This document shows positions 41,015 to 50,490 of a DNA stretch of 64,000 bases, one piece after another (within the stretch, counting starts at the first letter, position 1; the number at the start of each line of letters is the position of its first letter). Both the position numbers and the translations under genes were made by a program. Origin of the DNA: Methylobacterium sp. 17Sr1-1 (GTDB taxonomy: Bacteria > Pseudomonadota > Alphaproteobacteria > Rhizobiales > Beijerinckiaceae). The notes beneath the pieces were generated by a model. The model was not told the DNA's origin and did not search any database. It was given only the letters and a program-made list of their open reading frames with translations. The stretch spans positions 1,282,001 to 1,346,000 of the forward strand of contig NZ_CP029552.1 of NCBI RefSeq assembly GCF_003173775.1, written 5' to 3'.

Positions 41015-41961
41015 TGGCTTTGCTGTCGATGCCTTGGCTGTCGGAGAACGGAATCCTCGTCGGGCTCGCCCTGCTCGACGGGCTGTCCTACGCCGCCGCC
41101 GTGTTCATGGTGGCGGTGGGCTTGAACCTGGTGTTCGGCGTGCTGCGGGTGCTCAACGTCGCCCATGGCAGCCTCTACGCCATCGGCGGCTACGCCGCGG
41201 CCTCCCTCGGGCTGTTCGCCGCCTCGCTCGGCGCGCCGCCCTGGCTCGGCTTGCCGATCCTGCTCGCGGCCTCCGTGCTGGTCGGCGTGGTGCTCGGGCC
41301 GGTGATCGAGCGGCTGCTGCTGCGGCGGATGCAGGACCGCGAGCCGGTGCTGCAGCTCCTCGTCACCTTCGCGCTGTTCATGATCCTGGAGGACCTGCAG
41401 AAGCTGGTCTGGGGCGTGCAGCCGGTGGTGTTCGACGCGCCGCTGAAGTGGCTCGGTACGGTCGACGTGCCGTTCGGCCAGGACGTGATCCCGTTCACCG
41501 CCTACCAGCTCTACGTGCTGCCGGGGGTGGCGCTCGCCACCCTCGCCATTCTCGCCTACGTGCTCCGCTACACGCTCACCGGCCGGATGGTCGTGGCGGT
41601 CACGGTCGACCGCGAGGCGGCCCGCGCAATGGGCATCGACGCCGCCAAGGTGACAATGCTCACCTTCACGGTGGGCGCCGCGCTGGCGGCGCTCGGCGGC
41701 GCGCTCGCCGCCCCCACCGTCTCGCTGGTGCCGGGCGTCGGCGCCTCGACCATCGTGCTCTCCTTCGCGGTGGTGGCGACCGCGGGCCTCGGCCAGATCG
41801 AGGGCGCGGCTTTGGCCGCCCTGCTGATCGGCCTCGGCCGCTCCTTCGCGGTCTACGTCGCGCCGGAATTCGAGGTGGTGGTGCCCTACGCCATCATGGT
41901 GGCGGTGCTGCTGTTCCGGCCCCAAGGCCTGTTCGGCGTGGCGGAGACCCGGCGGATATGA
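41014..41961 (+). CDS. HAAT-family ABC transporter permease (LivH type)
   Basis: 315 aa from ATG 41014, which overlaps the binding-protein stop. N-L-V-F-G-V-L-R-V-L-N-V-A-H-G-S-L-Y-A is the family's V-L-N-x-A-H-G motif; about eight membrane segments; the ending F-R-P-Q-G-L-F-G is typical. The open frame extends upstream over the binding-protein gene, but only as a shadow. The middle has a 20-residue amphipathic insert (V-P-F-G-Q-D-V-I-P-F) between helices. Confidence 0.85.
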   Translation: MALLSMPWLSENGILVGLALLDGLSYAAAVFMVAVGLNLVFGVLRVLNVAHGSLYAIGGYAAASLGLFAASLGAPPWLGLPILLAASVLVGVVLGPVIERLLLRRMQDREPVLQLLVTFALFMILEDLQKLVWGVQPVVFDAPLKWLGTVDVPFGQDVIPFTAYQLYVLPGVALATLAILAYVLRYTLTGRMVVAVTVDREAARAMGIDAAKVTMLTFTVGAALAALGGALAAPTVSLVPGVGASTIVLSFAVVATAGLGQIEGAALAALLIGLGRSFAVYVAPEFEVVVPYAIMVAVLLFRPQGLFGVAETRRI

Positions 41962-41989
41962 CCTACATCCTTGAAGGAGGCGTGGCGCC

Positions 41990-42922
41990 ATGACCCGCCG
42001 CTCCGAAACCCTTTTGGCGCTCGCCGGCGCCGTGCTGGTCGTCGCGCTCGCCTACGCGGTGCCGTGGCTGCGCTTCGTCCTCACCATCGCGCTGGCCAAG
42101 GGGCTGGCGGTGCTCGGCATCCTGCTGCTGCTGCGCGCCGGCCAGGTCAGCTTCGGCCACGCCCTCTACCTCGCGCTCGCCGCCTACACGGTGGCGTTCG
42201 GCGCTCTTGTCCTGCCGGAGGCCCTGCTGCTCGTGCCGCTTGCGGCCATCCTCGCCGGATTGCTCGGCCTGCTCATCGGGCTCTTCGTGGTGCGCTACCG
42301 CGAGATCTTCTTCGGCATGCTGAATCTCGCGCTCAGCATGGTGTTCTACTCGGTGCTGGAAAAATTCTACGCCCTCACCCACGGCGCCGACGGCATCCGG
42401 CTGCCGCCGGTCACGTTCCTGGGCCGGCCGCTCGCCGGCGAGGCGGGGGAGTGGACGGTGCTGGGGCTTGCCCTCGTCCTGGCGCTCGCCTGCGGCGCCC
42501 TGGTGCGGGTGGCCCTGGCCTCCCCGCTCGGCGAGGCGCTCGCCGGCATCAAGACCCGCGAGACGCGGCTCGACTTCATGGGCGTGTCGCCGAAGCGCGT
42601 GCTGCTGGCGGCCTACGTCGCCTCGGCCGTGATGGCGGGCTTCGCCGGGGCGATCATCGCCCTCACCACCCGCCACGTGACGCCGGCCTTGAGCTACTGG
42701 ACCACCTCGGGCGAGCTCGTCTTCATCGCGATCCTCGGCGGGGCCGGCAGCGTGATCGGGCCGTTCCTGGGCGCGGCGGCCTACGAGCTGACCCGCGTCT
42801 ACGCGGCGGCCACCTTCGCCAATGCCTGGCAGCTGGTGCTCGGCCTCGTGCTGCTCGGGGTCATCGTGTTCGCGCCGGGCGGCCTCTGGGGCATGATTGC
42901 GAGCCGCAGGAGGGCCGCATGA
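41990..42922 (+). CDS. HAAT-family ABC transporter permease (LivM type)
   Basis: 310 aa, preceded by GAAGGAGG at a good distance. The L-L-L-R-A-G-Q-V-S-F-G-H-A-L-Y-L-A-L-A-A-Y segment (about 44-64) identifies a LivM permease, as does the I-A-I-L-G-G-A-G-S-V-I-G-P loop near residue 245. About nine membrane segments. The stop overlaps the start of the first ATPase (ATGA). Confidence 0.86.
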   Translation: MTRRSETLLALAGAVLVVALAYAVPWLRFVLTIALAKGLAVLGILLLLRAGQVSFGHALYLALAAYTVAFGALVLPEALLLVPLAAILAGLLGLLIGLFVVRYREIFFGMLNLALSMVFYSVLEKFYALTHGADGIRLPPVTFLGRPLAGEAGEWTVLGLALVLALACGALVRVALASPLGEALAGIKTRETRLDFMGVSPKRVLLAAYVASAVMAGFAGAIIALTTRHVTPALSYWTTSGELVFIAILGGAGSVIGPFLGAAAYELTRVYAAATFANAWQLVLGLVLLGVIVFAPGGLWGMIASRRRAA

Positions 42923-43689
42923 CCGCGCTCCTCCAGGCTAGGGGTCTGCGCCTCGCCTTCGGCGGCCTGAAAGCTGCCGATGGGATCGACCTCGACGTCG
43001 AGGCCGGCGAGTTCCTGGCGATCATCGGCCCGAACGGCGCCGGCAAGACCACCTTCATCAACATGACCACCGGCTACCTGAAGCCGCAAGGCGGCTCGAT
43101 CGCCTTCGAAGGCAAGCCGATCCTCGGCCTGTCGCCGCGCCGCATCGTCGGGCTCGGCGTCGCGCGCAGCTTCCAGCTGCCGCAGCTCTTCACCGAGCAC
43201 ACCGTCTTGCAGAACGTGGCGCTGGCGGTGGCGGCCCGCGAGGGCGTGTGGTCGGTGCTGACCCCGCTCCTGCGCCCGCGCTTCCGCGACGAGGCGGCGG
43301 AGCTGATCGGGCGCTTCGGCCTCACCCGCATCGCCGACGTGCGGGCCGACGCGCTCAACGAGGGTGCGCGCAAGCTCGTCGACATCGCCATGGCGGTGGC
43401 GCTCCGCCCCCGCCTCCTCCTGATGGACGAGCCGACGAGCGGCGTCGCCGCGGCCGAGAAGATGGGCATCGTCGAGACCCTGGTGCGGGTCCTGCGCGAG
43501 GCGCGCGTCACGGCGGTGTTCGTGGAGCACGACATGGAGGTGGTCGGGCGCTTCGCCGACCGGGTGGCGGTGTGGGGCCAGGGGAAGATCGCGGCGCTCG
43601 GACCGCCGGCCCAGATCCTCAACGACCCGGAGGTGCAGCGCACGGTGATCGGCATCGCACCCGCGGGAGGCGCCCATGCTGCGGCTTGA
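42919..43689 (+). CDS. HAAT-family ABC transporter ATPase (LivG type)
   Basis: 256 aa from ATG 42919. Walker A GPNGAGKTT, the LivG-type T-G-Y-L-K-P-Q-G-G and R-S-F-Q-L-P-Q-L-F region, Walker B LLLMDEPTSGVAAAE, H-loop V-E-H-D-M-E-V. The signature motif is unusual: LNEGARKLVDIA instead of LSxGxxxR, keeping only L and G. Overlaps both neighbours by a few bases, so tightly coupled. Functions with the next gene as heterodimeric motor. Confidence 0.86.
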   Translation: MTALLQARGLRLAFGGLKAADGIDLDVEAGEFLAIIGPNGAGKTTFINMTTGYLKPQGGSIAFEGKPILGLSPRRIVGLGVARSFQLPQLFTEHTVLQNVALAVAAREGVWSVLTPLLRPRFRDEAAELIGRFGLTRIADVRADALNEGARKLVDIAMAVALRPRLLLMDEPTSGVAAAEKMGIVETLVRVLREARVTAVFVEHDMEVVGRFADRVAVWGQGKIAALGPPAQILNDPEVQRTVIGIAPAGGAHAAA

Positions 43690-44332
43690 GGGAGCGGCGG
43701 TCGCGATCGCCGGCGCGCCGGTGCTGCGCGGCGTGTCGCTCCAGGTGCCGCCGGGCGGGCGCGTGGCGCTGATCGGCCGCAACGGCGCCGGCAAGACCAC
43801 GACGCTCCGCGCCCTGATGGGGCTCCTCCCCCTCCAGGCCGGCCGGCTGGTGCTCGACGGGCAGGAGGCCGGCTCCGTGCCGGCGCATCACCGCGCGCGG
43901 CTCGGCATCGGCTACGCCCCGGAGGAGCGCAAGCTGTTCGGCAGCTTCACGGTGCAGGACAATTTGCTGCTGCCGGCCCAGGTGCTGGGGCTGCCGAAGG
44001 CGGAGGTCTCGCGGCGGCTCGATTCCGTCTACGCGCTGCTGCCGGAACTCAAGGACTTCGCCCCCCGCAAGGCGGCGGGGCTGTCGGGCGGCCAGGGCAA
44101 GATGGTGGCGCTCGGCCGCGCCTTGATGGTCGGCACCCGCGCGGTGCTCCTCGACGAGCCGTTCCAGGGTCTCGCCCCGGCTTTGGCCCTTCGCTACGCC
44201 GAGGCCCTGGCCCGCCTGCGGGCCGCGCTCCCCGACGTCGCGATCCTCATCACCGAGAGCAGCCCGGACCTGCTGCGGGCGCTCGTCGACACCACCATCC
44301 AGATCGAGCGCGGCGAGATCTCGGCCGCCTGA
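43676..44332 (+). CDS. HAAT-family ABC transporter ATPase (LivF type)
   Basis: 218 aa. Walker A GRNGAGKTT, Y-A-P-E-E-R-K-L-F-G-S-F-T-V (LivF-like), signature LSGGQGKMVALGRAL, Walker B AVLLDEPFQGLAP. It ends slightly earlier than usual and lacks the long C-terminal tail; the H-loop position reads T-E-S-S-P-D rather than E-Q-N/H, so the switch histidine is not evident. It starts 14 nt inside the previous gene. Confidence 0.86.
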   Translation: MLRLEGAAVAIAGAPVLRGVSLQVPPGGRVALIGRNGAGKTTTLRALMGLLPLQAGRLVLDGQEAGSVPAHHRARLGIGYAPEERKLFGSFTVQDNLLLPAQVLGLPKAEVSRRLDSVYALLPELKDFAPRKAAGLSGGQGKMVALGRALMVGTRAVLLDEPFQGLAPALALRYAEALARLRAALPDVAILITESSPDLLRALVDTTIQIERGEISAA

Positions 44333-44348
44333 CCAAGGAGTGTTTCCC

Positions 44349-45098
44349 ATGAGGCTGAACGGCAAGGTCGCGATCGTCACCGGCGCCGGCGGCGGGTTCG
44401 GCGAGGGCATCGCCAAGCGCTACGCCGAGGAAGGCGCCAAGGTCGCGGTGCTCGACCTGCGCGGCGACGCGGCGGAACGCGTCGCGGCTGAGATCGGCCC
44501 GTCGGCGATCGCCATCGCGGCCGATGTCGGCAGCGCCGAGGACGTGCAGGAGGCGGTCCGGCGCACCACCGAGGCCTTCGGCACGCCGCAGATCCTCGTC
44601 AACAATGCCGGCACCACCCACCGCAACCAGCCGCTGATGGACGTGGACGAGGAGGCCTTCGACCGGGTCTTCCGGGTCAACGTGAAGTCGATCTTCCACT
44701 TCGTCCGGGCGCTGGCCCCGGCGATGCGCGACAACGGCGGCGGCGTGATCCTGAACGTCGGCTCGACCGCCGGCATCCGGCCCCGTCCCGGCCTGACCTG
44801 GTACAACGCCTCGAAGGGGGCGGTGAACCTGATGTCGAAGTCGCTCGCCGTCGAGCTGGCCCCGTGGAAGATCCGCGTCAACGCGCTCTGCCCGGTGATG
44901 GGCGAGACCGGCCTGCTCGAGGCCTTCATGGGCGTGCCCGACACCCCGGAGAACCGGGCGAAGTTCGTCGCCACGATCCCGCTCGGCCGGATGTCGCGGG
45001 CCGCCGACATCGCCAACGTGGCGTTGTTCCTGGCCTCCGACGAGGCGGAGTTCATCACCGGTGTGGAGATGCCGATCGACGGCGGCCGGACGGTTTGA
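44349..45098 (+). CDS. SDR-family dehydrogenase (FabG-like)
   Basis: 249 aa from ATG 44349 with AAGGAG upstream. V-A-I-V-T-G-A-G-G-G-F-G-E-G cofactor motif, N-N-A-G, V-G-S-T-A catalytic Ser region, and the Y-N-A-S-K-G Tyr-Lys pair; ends with T-G-V-E-M-P-I-D-G-G-R. An acidic residue (V-L-D-L-R) after the second strand favours NAD(H). It follows the five importer genes by 16 nt and probably oxidises the imported hydroxylated or polyol-like substrate (inference). Confidence 0.87.
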   Translation: MRLNGKVAIVTGAGGGFGEGIAKRYAEEGAKVAVLDLRGDAAERVAAEIGPSAIAIAADVGSAEDVQEAVRRTTEAFGTPQILVNNAGTTHRNQPLMDVDEEAFDRVFRVNVKSIFHFVRALAPAMRDNGGGVILNVGSTAGIRPRPGLTWYNASKGAVNLMSKSLAVELAPWKIRVNALCPVMGETGLLEAFMGVPDTPENRAKFVATIPLGRMSRAADIANVALFLASDEAEFITGVEMPIDGGRTV

Positions 45099-45130
45099 TT
45101 TCAGCCAGCCGTTCGCGAAAGAATCAAGCT

Positions 45131-45350
45131 CGGGTTTCTCCTCTCCCCGCGGGCGGGGAGAGGGCCGTGGCACCGTCCAGGTGACACGGCAAGCGGAGGC
45201 GCAGCCGAAGCGAGGGTAAGGGGGGGGTCGCCGGATGGGCTCCTCCGGGAATACCCCCTCACCCTCGCGGCGAACCTTCGGTTCGCTGCTCCCTGAGCCC
45301 CTTCGGAGCTCAGGCCTCTCCCCGCCCGCGGGGAGAGGAGGAGACCCTCG
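45131..45350. repeat. Long inverted-repeat element, family C, copy 2
   Basis: Left CGGGTTTCTCCTCTCCCCGC.. mirrored on the right (..GCGGGGAGAGGAGGAGACCC), with CCCTCACCCTCGCGGCGAAC inside as in copy 1 at 10201-10493. Copy 1 carries extra internal hairpins that copy 2 lacks. It lies in the 374-bp gap between convergent genes (SDR and mutM) and holds no visible gene. Confidence 0.8.
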
Positions 45351-45472
45351 CCTTCTTCTGCGAGGTCTTCACGATCGACGGTCGTGGGCCCGTCTCAACA
45401 ATGTGCAACCTCATCCCGAGGGGATAAACGAGCCGGCGCGTCATCGCCTCGCGTCCGGACAAATTGATACAC

Positions 45473-46363
45473 TCACCGCGGCTGGCACGTCTCGCAATAG
45501 AACGTCGAGCGCCCCGACTGCACCAGCCGCCGCACCACCCCCCGGCACCCCTTCGCCGTACAGCCCAGCCCCTCCCGGTCGTAGACCCGGAAGGCGTGCT
45601 GGAACGCCCCCGCGCTGCCGTCGGTATGGACGTAGTCGCGCAAGGTCGAGCCGCCGGCCGCCACCGCCTCGGTCAGCACGTCGCGGATCACGGTGGCGAG
45701 GCGCTTGGCCTTCGCGGTCGGGCGGCCGGCCGCGTCCGCCAGGGTGCCGGCCGGCGCCTCCGGGTGGAGCTTCGCCCGGTGCAGGGCCTCGCAGACGTAG
45801 ATGTTGCCGAGGCCCGCGATCAGCCGCTGGTCGAGGAGCGCGGCCTTCAGCGGCGTGCGCTTGCCCGCGAACAGGCCCGCGATCGTCTCGCCGGACAGCT
45901 CGTTGCCGAGCGGCTCGATGCCCATGCCGGCGAAGTGGCGGCAGGTCGCGAGGTCGGCCGACGGCACGAGGTCCATGAAGCCGAAGCGACGGGCGTCGTT
46001 GTAGACGACCCGGGCGCCGTTCGAGAGCGCGAACCGGACGTGGTCGTGCTTGCCCTGCCCCTGCGCCCCGTCGAGGTAGAAGTCGCCGGGCGAGACGGTG
46101 CGGCCGTCGGGCAACTGCACGTCGAAGCGCCCGCTCATCCCGAGATGCATGATCAGCGCCTCGCCGGAGGAGAGGTCGGCGACGAGATACTTGGCGCGCC
46201 GCGACAGGGCGGTCACCTCGTGGCCACGCACCCGCTCGGCGAAACGGGCTGGGAAGGGAAAGCGCAGGTTCGGCCGGTTCAGCACGACCTCGGTGACGCG
46301 GGCGCCGACCATCGCCGGCTCCAGGCCGCGGCGCACCGTCTCGACTTCGGGCAGTTCGGGCAT
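45473..46363 (-). CDS. mutM: Formamidopyrimidine-DNA glycosylase (Fpg/MutM)
   Basis: 296 aa. The N-terminal P-E-L-P-E-V-E-T supplies the catalytic Pro2 and Glu3 after Met removal; the helix-two-turn-helix is in the middle ([16 protein letters not shown]), and the C-terminal zinc finger has four cysteines (C-T-A-K-G-C .. C-E-T-C-Q-P-R). It removes 8-oxoguanine and other oxidised purines and nicks the strand. Divergent from ubiE across 119 bp, a conserved arrangement in alphaproteobacteria. Confidence 0.96.
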   Translation of the reverse strand: MPELPEVETVRRGLEPAMVGARVTEVVLNRPNLRFPFPARFAERVRGHEVTALSRRAKYLVADLSSGEALIMHLGMSGRFDVQLPDGRTVSPGDFYLDGAQGQGKHDHVRFALSNGARVVYNDARRFGFMDLVPSADLATCRHFAGMGIEPLGNELSGETIAGLFAGKRTPLKAALLDQRLIAGLGNIYVCEALHRAKLHPEAPAGTLADAAGRPTAKAKRLATVIRDVLTEAVAAGGSTLRDYVHTDGSAGAFQHAFRVYDREGLGCTAKGCRGVVRRLVQSGRSTFYCETCQPR

Positions 46364-46482
46364 CGCTCTTCCGTGGAGAAGGAGGTGGGCGCGACGAAGC
46401 GCACCCCTCGCAGATGCAGGCCAAGATGGTGATTTCTCACCGGCTTCGCTATGCAGGCCGCCACGACAGGGGACCTGATGGC

Positions 46483-47241
46483 ATGGCCGGCGACGAGACC
46501 AGCACCGATTTCGGCTTCGAGCGCGTCCGGCTCGCGGAGAAGCAGGACCGCGTCAACGAGGTCTTCCGCTCGGTGGCCAAGCGCTACGACCTGATGAACG
46601 ACCTGATGTCGGGGGGCCTGCACCGGGCGTGGAAGAGCGCCTTCGTGTCGAGCTTACGGCCCTCGCGCACCCGGCCGTTCCGGCTGCTGGACGTCGCCGG
46701 CGGCACCGGCGACATCGCGTTCCGCACGCTGGAAGCCGGCGGGCCCGACACCAAGGTCACCGTCCTCGACATCAACGAGGCGATGCTCGGCGTCGGCCGC
46801 GAGCGCGCCGGCCATGCTTACGGCTCGCGGATCGATTTCGTCGCCGGCAACGCCGAGTCGCTGCCGCTGCCGCCCGAGACCTTCGACGCCTACACCATCG
46901 CCTTCGGCATAAGGAACGTGCCGCGGATAGAGCTGGCGCTCCAGGAGGCCCACCGGGTGCTCAAGGTCGGCGGGCGCTTCCTGTGCCTCGAATTCTCCCA
47001 CGTCGACGTGCCGGGGCTCGACAAGATCTACGAGGCCTACTCGTTCAAGGTCATCCCGCGGCTCGGCTCGCTGGTCGCCGGCGACAAGGAATCCTACCAG
47101 TACCTCGTCGAGTCGATCCGCCGCTTCCCGACGCCGGGCTCCTTCGCCCGGATGATCGAGGAGGCGGGCTTCGGGCACGTCACCCACCGGCCGCTCTCGG
47201 GCGGCATCTGCGCCATCCATTCCGGCTGGAAGCTCGCGTGA
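46483..47241 (+). CDS. ubiE: Ubiquinone/menaquinone C-methyltransferase UbiE
   Basis: 252 aa from ATG 46483. Methyltransferase motif [13 protein letters not shown] and the UbiE signatures [14 protein letters not shown] and [12 protein letters not shown] are present. It C-methylates the benzoquinol ring during ubiquinone synthesis. It precedes ubiB by 10 nt, forming a small ubiquinone operon, with mutM divergent. Confidence 0.95.
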   Translation: MAGDETSTDFGFERVRLAEKQDRVNEVFRSVAKRYDLMNDLMSGGLHRAWKSAFVSSLRPSRTRPFRLLDVAGGTGDIAFRTLEAGGPDTKVTVLDINEAMLGVGRERAGHAYGSRIDFVAGNAESLPLPPETFDAYTIAFGIRNVPRIELALQEAHRVLKVGGRFLCLEFSHVDVPGLDKIYEAYSFKVIPRLGSLVAGDKESYQYLVESIRRFPTPGSFARMIEEAGFGHVTHRPLSGGICAIHSGWKLA

Positions 47242-47251
47242 GGCCTTACCC

Positions 47252-48802
47252 GTGCTGAGCCTCGTCGCCCACCTCGCGCGGGGCATCCATGTCGGCTGGG
47301 TTATGGCCCGCGAGGGCGCCCTCGCCTTCGTCGACGCCGCCGAACTGCCGCCGCACCTGCGCCTCGTCCTGCGGCTCGGCCGCAAGCTCGAACGCCCGGG
47401 CCTCGGCCCCGGCCGCCTGCCCGCCGCGCTGACGCGGCTCGGGCCGTCCTACGTCAAGTTCGGCCAGTTCCTGGCGACGCGGCCCGACATCGTCGGCATG
47501 GCGGCGGCCCGCGACCTGGAGCGGCTGCAGGACCGGGTGCCACCCTTCCCGCAGGATGTCGCGGTCGGGATCCTCGAATCGACCCTCGGCAAGCCGGTCG
47601 GTGAACTGTTCACCTCGTTCAGCGAGCCGATCGCCGCCGCCTCGATCGCGCAGGTCCACAAGGCGCACCTGCGTGAGCCCGACGGGACCGAGCGGGTGGT
47701 CGCGGTCAAGATCATGCGGCCGGGGGTGCGCGAGCGCTTCGCCCGCGACATCCAGGCGATGCGCTTCATGGCCCGGGTGGTCGAGGCCCTGCGGCCCGAG
47801 GCCGAGCGCCTGCGCCCGCGCGAGGTGGTGGAGACGCTCGCCCGCTCCGTCGCGATGGAGATGGATCTGCGGCTCGAGGCCGCCGCCCTGTCGGAGCTCG
47901 CCGAGAACATCAAGGACGATCCCGAATTCCGGGTGCCGCAGCCGGTCTGGGAGCTGACCGGCCGCGACGTGCTGGCGAGCGAGTGGATCGACGGCATCCG
48001 CCTCAACGACCGCACGGCAATCGTGGCGGCCGGGCACGACGCGGCGGCCCTCGGCCGGACCGTGATCCAGTCCTTCCTGCGCCACGCGATCCGGGACGGC
48101 TTCTTTCACGCCGACATGCACCCGGGCAACCTGTTCGTCGATCCGGCCGGGCGGCTCGTCGCGGTCGATTTCGGCATCATGGGCCGGCTCGGGATCAAGG
48201 AGCGCCGCTTCCTGGCGGAGATTCTCCTCGGCTTCATCCTGCGCGACTACCGCCGGGTGGCGGAGGTGCATTTCGAGGCCGGCTACGTGCCCTCGCACCA
48301 CTCCGTCGACGATTTCGCGCAGGCGATCCGGGCGATCGGAGAGCCGATCCACCAGCGCCGGGCCGACGAGATCTCGATGGCGAAGGTGCTGACGCTGCTC
48401 TTCGACGTGACCGCCCTGTTCGACATGAGCACCCGCACCGAGCTGGTGATGCTCCAGAAGACGATGGTGGTGGTCGAGGGCGTGGCACGCTCGCTCGATC
48501 CGCGGCTCGACATGTGGACCACCGCCGAGCCGGTGGTGCGGGCCTGGCTCACCCGCAACCTCGGGCCGATCGGCCGGGCCGACCAGGCCCGGCGCGCCGT
48601 GCTGACGCTCGCCGACGTGGTCGCCGACGTGCCCGACCTGGCGCAACGCGCCAAGCGCGTGCTGGTGCGCCTCGACGAGGAGGGCCTGCGCGAGGTGTCT
48701 CGCGTGGAGCGCCGCATCCGGACCGAGACCAAGCGGATGGTGTGGTCGACCCTGGCGCTCTGGGTGATCGCCGGGTCGCTGCTGGCGATCGCCTTGCGCT
48801 GA
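47252..48802 (+). CDS. ubiB: Ubiquinone biosynthesis kinase-like protein UbiB
   Basis: 516 aa from GTG 47252. ABC1/ADCK atypical kinase: the K-x-G-Q motif (Y-V-K-F-G-Q-F-L-A-T-R-P-D), A-A-S-I-A-Q-V-H nucleotide loop with the Ala-rich lid, V-A-V-K-I-M-R-P-G, F-H-A-D-M-H-P-G-N-L catalytic loop and V-D-F-G-I-M-G in place of DFG. Two C-terminal hydrophobic segments anchor it in the inner membrane. It helps extract or organise ubiquinone intermediates for the Ubi complex. Confidence 0.94.
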   Translation: MLSLVAHLARGIHVGWVMAREGALAFVDAAELPPHLRLVLRLGRKLERPGLGPGRLPAALTRLGPSYVKFGQFLATRPDIVGMAAARDLERLQDRVPPFPQDVAVGILESTLGKPVGELFTSFSEPIAAASIAQVHKAHLREPDGTERVVAVKIMRPGVRERFARDIQAMRFMARVVEALRPEAERLRPREVVETLARSVAMEMDLRLEAAALSELAENIKDDPEFRVPQPVWELTGRDVLASEWIDGIRLNDRTAIVAAGHDAAALGRTVIQSFLRHAIRDGFFHADMHPGNLFVDPAGRLVAVDFGIMGRLGIKERRFLAEILLGFILRDYRRVAEVHFEAGYVPSHHSVDDFAQAIRAIGEPIHQRRADEISMAKVLTLLFDVTALFDMSTRTELVMLQKTMVVVEGVARSLDPRLDMWTTAEPVVRAWLTRNLGPIGRADQARRAVLTLADVVADVPDLAQRAKRVLVRLDEEGLREVSRVERRIRTETKRMVWSTLALWVIAGSLLAIALR

Positions 48803-48888
48803 AGCAAGAATTTCGCTGGAGGGCCCGCGATCCCCGCCCAGCCGTCATTCCGCGACCGCCGCCGGGTCCATCCCGGCGGCCGGCGGAG

Positions 48889-50436
48889 TCAATCCGCGAT
48901 CTCGATCCGCGCCTCGACCCCGAGCAGGCGCCCGAGCCCGCGCAGGCGGTTCGACAGTCGGTCGCTGGCGAGGTCGCGCAAGGCGTGCGGCAGGGTCAGG
49001 ACGACGGCGCCGTCGCGCATCACGAGCGGCGTGCGCGGCAGGATGCCCTCCATCGCCACCGAGACCGGGAAGGCGACGCGCAGGACCGCGCCGAGGAGCC
49101 GGGCCTGCTCGAACAGCCGCGGGCCGGCGAGCTGGCGCAGGAGCGGGCTCGCCTTGTCGGGCGCGACGCCCTCGTGGCGGAAGAACACCGCGACCGCCAG
49201 GTAGGCCCGGCCCGGATGGTCGATGCCGGTGAAGGAGGCGTGGGCGATGACGTTGAGGCTCTGCTCGCCGCGGTAATCCGGATGGGTGCGCCAGCCGACA
49301 TCGGCGAGCAGGCAGGCGGCGTGGCGCAGGCGCCGCTCGTCCGCGGTCTCCGGCGTCGACAGGCTCGCCATGAAGGCGTCGGTCCAGGCCTGCAATTCGG
49401 GGCCGTGGCCGGGGCTGCGGCAGCGCAGGCGGTTGAGCTCGGCCGCCGCCATCAGCAGCGGGTCGCGGGCCCGCGTCGCGACGTCGAGCTTCTCGTAGAG
49501 CAGGCCCTCGCGCACCCCGGTGGCCGAGATCGCGATCTCGCGCGGGCGCCCGGAGCGGATCACCTCCTCCAGCACCACCGCGCCGTAGGCCAGCAGCGGC
49601 CGGCGCGCCTCGGACACGCTCTCGACCGCGGCGAGCGTCGCGGCGTCCGACTGCTCGACGACCTGGAGGAAGGACAATTCGTCGTTGGGCTCGATCGCGT
49701 AGCCGTGCATCACGTGCAGGCGGTAGTCCCGCGCCGCCTGGTGCAGGCGGGCGAGCGCCCGCCAGGTGCCGCCGACGGCGTAGAAGGTGCGGCCCTTGAG
49801 GGTGTCGAGCTGCGGACCCGCCTTCTTCAGCGCGTCGGCGGCGATCTTGCGGGCCTTCTTGAGCGAGCCGCCGCTGAGGTCCTGGAGGGCGAGGCCGCCG
49901 AGCGGCATGGTCACGCCGCTGCCGACCGCCGAGCCGCGCAGGTCGACGAGTTCGAGGCTGCCGCCGCCGAGATCGCCCACCACGCCGTCCGGCGCGTGGA
50001 ACCCCGAGATGATGCCGTAAGCGGAGAGTTCCGCCTCGCGTCGGCCCGACAGGAGTTCGATCGGGTGGCCGCAGGCGGCCTCGGCCGCTTCGAGGAAGGC
50101 CGGGCCGTTCTCGGCGTCGCGGGCGGCGGCGGTGGCCAGCACGAAGACCTGGCCGACATGCATGGTCTCGCACAGGACCCGGAACCGGGCCAGAGCCTGG
50201 AGGGCGCGGCGCACCGCCTCCTCGTTGAGGCGGCCGGTGGTCAGCACGTTGCGGCCGAGGCCGCACAGGACCTTCTCGTTGTAGAGCGGCGTCGGCGCCC
50301 GGCTGATGCCCGAATAGGCGACCAGCCGGACGGAGTTCGAGCCGATATCGATGATGGCGACGGGGGCGCCGGGCTCGATCCGAGCGAGCGCGGCCTCATC
50401 GAGGGCGGTACGATCCAGGCCCATCCAGGTCCTCAT
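48889..50436 (-). CDS. ppx: Exopolyphosphatase (Ppx/GppA family)
   Basis: 515 aa. Actin-like ATPase fold with phosphate 1 motif I-I-D-I-G-S-N-S-V-R-L-V, V-L-A-T-A-A-A-R-D-A, the D-L-G-G-G-S-L-E-L second phosphate loop and a C-terminal HD-type helical domain (LRHAACLLADVGWRTHPD). It degrades polyphosphate or pppGpp. It lies 54 nt downstream of ppk1 on the same strand, so synthesis and breakdown of polyphosphate are encoded together. Confidence 0.93.
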   Translation of the reverse strand: MRTWMGLDRTALDEAALARIEPGAPVAIIDIGSNSVRLVAYSGISRAPTPLYNEKVLCGLGRNVLTTGRLNEEAVRRALQALARFRVLCETMHVGQVFVLATAAARDAENGPAFLEAAEAACGHPIELLSGRREAELSAYGIISGFHAPDGVVGDLGGGSLELVDLRGSAVGSGVTMPLGGLALQDLSGGSLKKARKIAADALKKAGPQLDTLKGRTFYAVGGTWRALARLHQAARDYRLHVMHGYAIEPNDELSFLQVVEQSDAATLAAVESVSEARRPLLAYGAVVLEEVIRSGRPREIAISATGVREGLLYEKLDVATRARDPLLMAAAELNRLRCRSPGHGPELQAWTDAFMASLSTPETADERRLRHAACLLADVGWRTHPDYRGEQSLNVIAHASFTGIDHPGRAYLAVAVFFRHEGVAPDKASPLLRQLAGPRLFEQARLLGAVLRVAFPVSVAMEGILPRTPLVMRDGAVVLTLPHALRDLASDRLSNRLRGLGRLLGVEARIEIAD

Positions 50437-50490
50437 GACGGAAGCGCCGCCCGACCCGGAGGACCCTGGAACCCGCCCGGGCCCCTCAGG

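Noticed and set aside
45099..45472. Prophage or insertion-sequence remnant between the SDR and mutM
   Set aside because: Only the family C repeat is visible; no transposase or integrase motif in any frame.
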